From Ectocarpus siliculosus (taxonomy: Eukaryota > Sar > Phaeophyceae > Ectocarpales > Ectocarpaceae): a stretch of DNA of 28,680 nt. This document shows positions 19,701-25,700 of the stretch, piece after piece. The position numbers were made by a program, and so were the translations under genes. The DNA lies in the NCBI GenBank assembly GCA_000310025.1, contig FN649749.1, positions 917,774 to 946,453 of the forward strand, given 5' to 3'. A model generated the notes under the pieces. That model had not been told where the DNA came from. It saw only the letters and a program-made list of their open reading frames with translations, and did no database searches. Within the stretch, counting starts at the first letter, position 1; the number at the start of each line of letters is the position of its first letter.

Positions 19701-22700
19701 CGTAAACTCATGTTGTTGCCGGTTGCACCCCTCTCGCGAAGAGATGATGAAGCTATTACCAGATTCCCGCTGTTCTCACCGCTCGCGCCATTTTCAGTTC
19801 ACAACGACTGCCCTGTCCCGGCAGCTCCAGCAGCCTCATTCTTCTCATTTGCGCCGCATTTGGTTCTCGTGTCGTAGACTTGGAGGAGCTCCTGGACCAC
19901 GTGACGACCGCCAAGCTTACTGCCCGCTGGGACATCGATGAAGTCTTCGAAAGCGACTTCATGAAGGTATTTAGGTCTCGTATAAGGGTGTGATCTTGGC
20001 ATTCCATCTACTTGCCTATTGTTGTAGGGCTGGCGTCCGAGGCAAGCTAGGCTCTGATTGTTGTGGCTTTTTCTCACTCGTGTATCTGGCCAAGGAGGTA
20101 CCACAGCACAATAATAACTTGTTCACATGCTGCTGTACCAACGTCGACTCCGGCGCTATTCTGCCGTACTACCGACGACGGCTGACCGGCGTCCACGTGC
20201 TATCCCGTGGGTCTTATTCCCTTTCCTGAGCATAACGCCAATGCAGGGTTACGCACGTAAGAAAGGTTCCCTCTAGCAAGGCTGTGGGAATTGTCTCCTC
20301 CCTACACTCTAAGGAATGGTGTGCAAAACAAACAGGGAATACGAGCAAGTCGCTCAGTCATCCGCGGGAAGTACTCCCGCCGCCGTTCAACATGTCGAGT
20401 GTTCTTGGACCATGCCACCCTCTTATTGTATTCGTCTCAGAACGAGCTTTGATGGTAGCATACTTGTTCGCCTTCTCTGCCGATGCTTTGCAGGCGTACG
20501 CCAGCGAACACCCGCACGCCAACGATCCCATCATCACGCCGGTCGCTTCTGACTCTGGGGGAGCAACAGCGGGTGTCGTAGGCTGTACATCTACTTCGAC
20601 AGACGCTGACGAAGCCGAGACGGACATCTGGCGAGATTCTTACGCGGACGCGCCCATTCCACCCTCAGCAACTATAGGCGTTGGTCGTGCGAGCACGAGC
20701 GGTGCGGAGGGTGGCAGGGGAGTGCCGATGCCGAAGTTTACGGCGTATCCCGGGCCGGGGGGATGGGGCCCAGCACAGCCCTCACGCGCGGCGCAGCTCG
20801 CAGTAAAGGCCGCGGCGAAGGCGGCAAAGTCCAACGTCATGGTGCCGGTGAACGTGCCCGCGTCCGTACCACCTAACGAGACAATCAAGGGTGCCGAAGG
20901 GTCAGCAAAGAGCAGCAGCGCCACGTCCGGGCACAGCGGAATGTGGTCGACTTCGACAGGCATGGGGGTCGGCACAAGCACCAGCGGTACCGGCATGACC
21001 GGAAGCGAGCCGGCCGACAGCACCCAGACGGGCCAAACGCGACCGTCCCCGTCATTGCCAAGGCGAGTTCCCGGGGCGGTAGATTCCGGAGCTTGTATAA
21101 TGACCGGCTCGTCCAGAGCAGGAGACAGTGGAGAAGACGTGTTGGGTCTCGACCCCGATCTACATTAAGCGGTGGGTTCCGTGGGGGCAGAGACCCCGAC
21201 GACGAGCGTAGGGCCTACCCCGCCTGCCATCTCGGGTAAGCCAACCGGAGCATCATCAGCTAGTAGCTCCCAAGAGCGGCGTACGCCAGTGCCCGGCGAG
21301 GGTGTCGCGATGCCGCTGCTCCGGGGGAGGACGAAGCAGCGGAAGAGGTACCTGCGCCGCCGGCAACAGATCAGCACCAGCCGGCGTCCCACGACGAGAA
21401 AGCCGCTTCTGGAGGAGCGTCGGGAGGCATCGAGCTGTGCGTCAGCGGTGCTACCGCTACCGCGACGGCAGCGGCAGGCCCTGCTGCGCAATCGCAGCCG
21501 GCAGGAAACACGCTTCCGGCGGACATGTCGAGGCGAGGAGGGGTGTCTGGAGCGTCAGCACCGTCGGAATCGATCTCTCTTGGGCGTGGATCCCGCGGCG
21601 GCGGGTCTGAAGGAACGGGACTTCGTGGTGTGCTGGGGGTGATGAACTCAGGGGTGGCGGCGATGGGAGCGACGGTGGCGTGGCCTGGGAGGAGTGGGGT
21701 AGGGATGATGTGGTCGCGCCCTGAGGGAGGAGCGCCGGCGCTGGCGGCGTCGGCGGCGAGCGGAGCGTCGGCGGCGACTGGATCATCGGCGGCGGGACCA
21801 TCGGCAACAACTGGAGTATCGCAGGGAACACGAGTATCTGGGACAAAGAGGAAAGCGATACAAGGATCGGGGGATGGAAAGGAGGAAGGTTTCGCGATTC
21901 ACACCGGGACGAAGCTTGGGTCATCGGCTACGACCGGAGCATCGCCGGGCTCACCGGCAGCGGGGATGAAGAGGAAGGTGACGCCGACATTAGGGGGCGG
22001 AGAGGAAGGTTTCATACCCCACACCCGGACGAAGTTTGGGTCATCAGCTACGATTGGAGCATCGCCGGTGACATTCGCATCGGGGACAAAGAGGAAGACG
22101 GCACCGGGATCGGGAGACGTAGATCAAGGCTTCGTGCCCCACACCCGGACGACGCCTGGATCATCGGCTACGACTGGAGCACCGGCGGGGACATCGGCGT
22201 CGGGGTCCAAGAGGAAAGTGCAACCGGCATTCGGGGACGGCGAGGAAACGTTTGTGCCCCGAACACACGCGAAGCCTGGATCATCGGCTACGACTGGAGC
22301 ACCGCCGGCGACATCGGCATCGGGAGTGAAGAGGAAAATGACGCCGACATTCGGGGATGGAGAGGAAAGGTTCGCGCCCCGGACGAAAGTATCCGTGAAG
22401 GAGCAGGCACCAGCCATGCTCGAATCCGTCAGGCTCACGCGCTCAACTGCACGAGCGGCGTGGGTAGACTACAGCAGCAGCAACACGATCAAGCGCGGGA
22501 GGGACACGGACGTGAGTCACTTTCCTTTTCCCGCATTGGTTGCCAGGATGTTTGGTCTGTTGTTCTGTTGGCTTGAATCGTAAATCAAACACAACGGCGT
22601 TCACCCAGAACTTATCTAGATCAATCAGACTGTTGAGGCAACAGCACTGTCACTGCAGTTGCTGTACAGCTATTCCTTCAGCTGTGGCTACAAAGTAGCT

Positions 22701-25700
22701 GGCATGTGATGCGAGGTTAGGTAGGCAAACACACAGAGTGATATTATTATCCACACAGACGCCCAAGCTGTCTTCACCTGACGGTTACAGACTTGGCAAC
22801 GCCTTCACAATACCGCATAAACCCATGCAGTAGAATAGAGTCGTTCTTGTACCGCAATTACTCCAACATGTCCTCTCAAGAACTACGTCATTCTAGTACC
22901 TATGCATCAGATCCAATTCTCTCTCAATGTCCTCTCGAAAACAATATCCATGTCCTCTCGAAACAATGCTATCTTAAGAACTTCTGTCTCAATATCAATT
23001 GTTTTGCCTTTCTCAGCTGCGTTGCATCAGCAGCGATTTATTTTCCTTCGACACAAATCTCCCGAATTTTCTTCTAACATATACACACACATACACCATC
23101 CAACCCTCAAGACATAAAGTCTGATTACGAAGAAGAGGGGAGGTGATCAAACTCCTAACAGCATGCCACGGGCGCGGAGAAACTCCGACGGGTTTAGCCC
23201 TTTCGTAAAAATGTCCGCTTTCTGAAGCGACGTCGATATTTGCTTCACGTCTACGACTCCATCAGCTACCAGCGACCTTACGTGGTGAAACTTTACGTCA
23301 ATGTGCTTCGTCCTTGGGGTGATACGGAAGCTACGAGTTAATTTTAGAGCTCCCGAGTTGTCCTCCCACACCACGGTTGCTTCTTCCTGAGTCTGATTTA
23401 TGGTGTCCAGCAGGTGGCGGAAGTACTTGATGATGTTGCACCCCTTCGACAAAGCCACGAACTCTGCTTCAACGGAAGAGGTCGCCACCACCGTCTGCTT
23501 GGATGATGTCCATTCCACCGGTCCACCAGCGAAGTACAACACGACTCCCGTGGTGGAGTAGCCCTTGTCTAGGTCGCCTGCAAAATCTGAGTCGACAAAC
23601 GCCGTAATGACGTTTCCATCTCCGGCGTCCTCGCCGTAGCGTACACCGATTGATATCGTACCTTTCAGGTACCTGAGTACGCGTTTGAGTTTCTGCATCG
23701 CCCTCGGACCTGGTTTCGCCATACTCCGCGTCAGAACCATTACGGAGTGAGTAATGTCGGGCCTTGTGCACCTGCTGAGATATAGAAGCGAGCCTGTGGC
23801 GGAGCGGAAATATGTGGTATCCTCCGCTGACAGCACCTCGTCCTCCAAGACGGACACCGGTCCAGCCTCAGACGGAGATGTCGTCGGACGCGCGTCGGCC
23901 ATGCCGAACTTGTCCAACACTGCGTTGGTATACGCTTCCTGTTCCAAAAGAATCGTCCCTGCGGCTCTGTCTCGGTTGATTCCCATACCGAGTAGGAATC
24001 TGGCTCCTCCCAGGTCCACCGTTTCGAAACGCTCATTCAGCTGATCGACTATGCTCAGCACTTTGTTCTCGCCCTCCCCGGTCAGCAGAATGTCATCCAC
24101 ATAAACGAGAAGGAGCACATCTCCGTCGTCCAGGATGTACAAGCACGGTTCAGCGGTGCTCTCAACAAATCCGATCTTCAGGAGAAAGTCGTGCAGAGTG
24201 CCCCACCAGCCTTTTGGGGAAAAACGCAACCCGTAAAGCCATGCTCTGAGCTTCCAGACTTGCCTGGCTCTCCCGCTGTCGCACGAGAATCCTTCCGGGG
24301 GAATGACGTACACTGGTTTCGATCTCGGTTCCATCCTCGCGTGGAGGAACGCCGTCCTGATGTCGGCTTGGCGAAGAACAAGTCCATTCTTGGCTGCATG
24401 CGCAACTATCAGATGGACGGCTTGGAGAGACGCTACCGGTGCAGCATTGTCGGTTCCGGTCTCAGCTTCGTAAAATCCTTGCACTACGATTCTCGATTTC
24501 TGTCGCACAGCGATGCCGGCCTCGTTGTACTTCCATTTGTAGATGTATTTTGACGGGATGATTTGAGCATCGCACGGGGGATCGACCCACTCATAAACGT
24601 CGTGGTCTAGCAAGGAGCGATTCTCCTCCTCCATGCTTTTCATCCATCCAACAGCATCTGGTCCGTTGACCGCTGCGCGGTAGTTCGGTGGATCGGCGGG
24701 CATGTATCCTAGTTGGCCAGGTATCCCTTGACCAAGGTTCCCGATCTCACCTCCGATCACCAGCGCGTATTCCGTTTCGAACACCTGCTCCGTCGTAAAC
24801 AGGTTCAGACGGTCCCGCGGCCTTGTCGTACGACCGCTTTTGCGCACCGCGGGCGGTTCTTCGTCCGGTCCGTCGTTCGTTTCTGCTAGTTCTGGTTCCT
24901 CGTCTTTTGTCTCGGCCCCAGTAGTGATGATGCCGGGCTGGAAAATCTGGCCTTGTTCGGGAAATGGGTCAGACCCGTGCATGGGGCGAGCGACGTCGCG
25001 GGCATCTACCTCGCGGAATGATACTTCAGCAGAGTTTGTAATTTTGAGTGGTTCCGCCGGGTCCCATAGCCGCCACGTCTTGCTGGTTGTATTGTATCCC
25101 ACCATGTAATACTTCTTGGCCCTGGCAGAAAACTTATCGTTTCGCGAGCGAGCTTCTACGTGTTTAAACGCTACAGACACCCACTCATGCATGTGCTTCA
25201 AGCTGCCGAGTGGTTTGTCCTCCCAAACCTCAAGTGGTGCTTTGCCGTCCAGGACGTCAGTAGGTGTGCGGTTCTTGATGTAAATGGCGGCCTTCACGGC
25301 TTCCGCCCACAGTTGACGCGGTAGGTGCGGAGCTCCAAGCATGAGACTACGTGCTGCACCGATGACGGTCCTGAAACCGCGTTCGGCGACAGCATTCCCT
25401 TGAGGGACCTCTGCTGTTGATATGGGGAAAGACAGGTTCCGGCTTCGCAGGGCCGGAGGAGCCGAAAGTAGATCCGTCTTCACCCCCTTCTCATCCAACG
25501 CTCCGACAGAAAATATGTTTGCTCCAAGATCCCGCACAAGCAGAACCTCCAATTCTATCGGGACGGGTTGACCTTTGTCATTCTTGAGTTTGAACTTCAG
25601 CGTACCTTTCTTGGTGGCGCTGGATGTGCCGCACGAACCCTTGATGCGGACGTCGCAGTCAACCAAGTCGACTACATGTTGTGAGACTGGGCTCTCGCCG

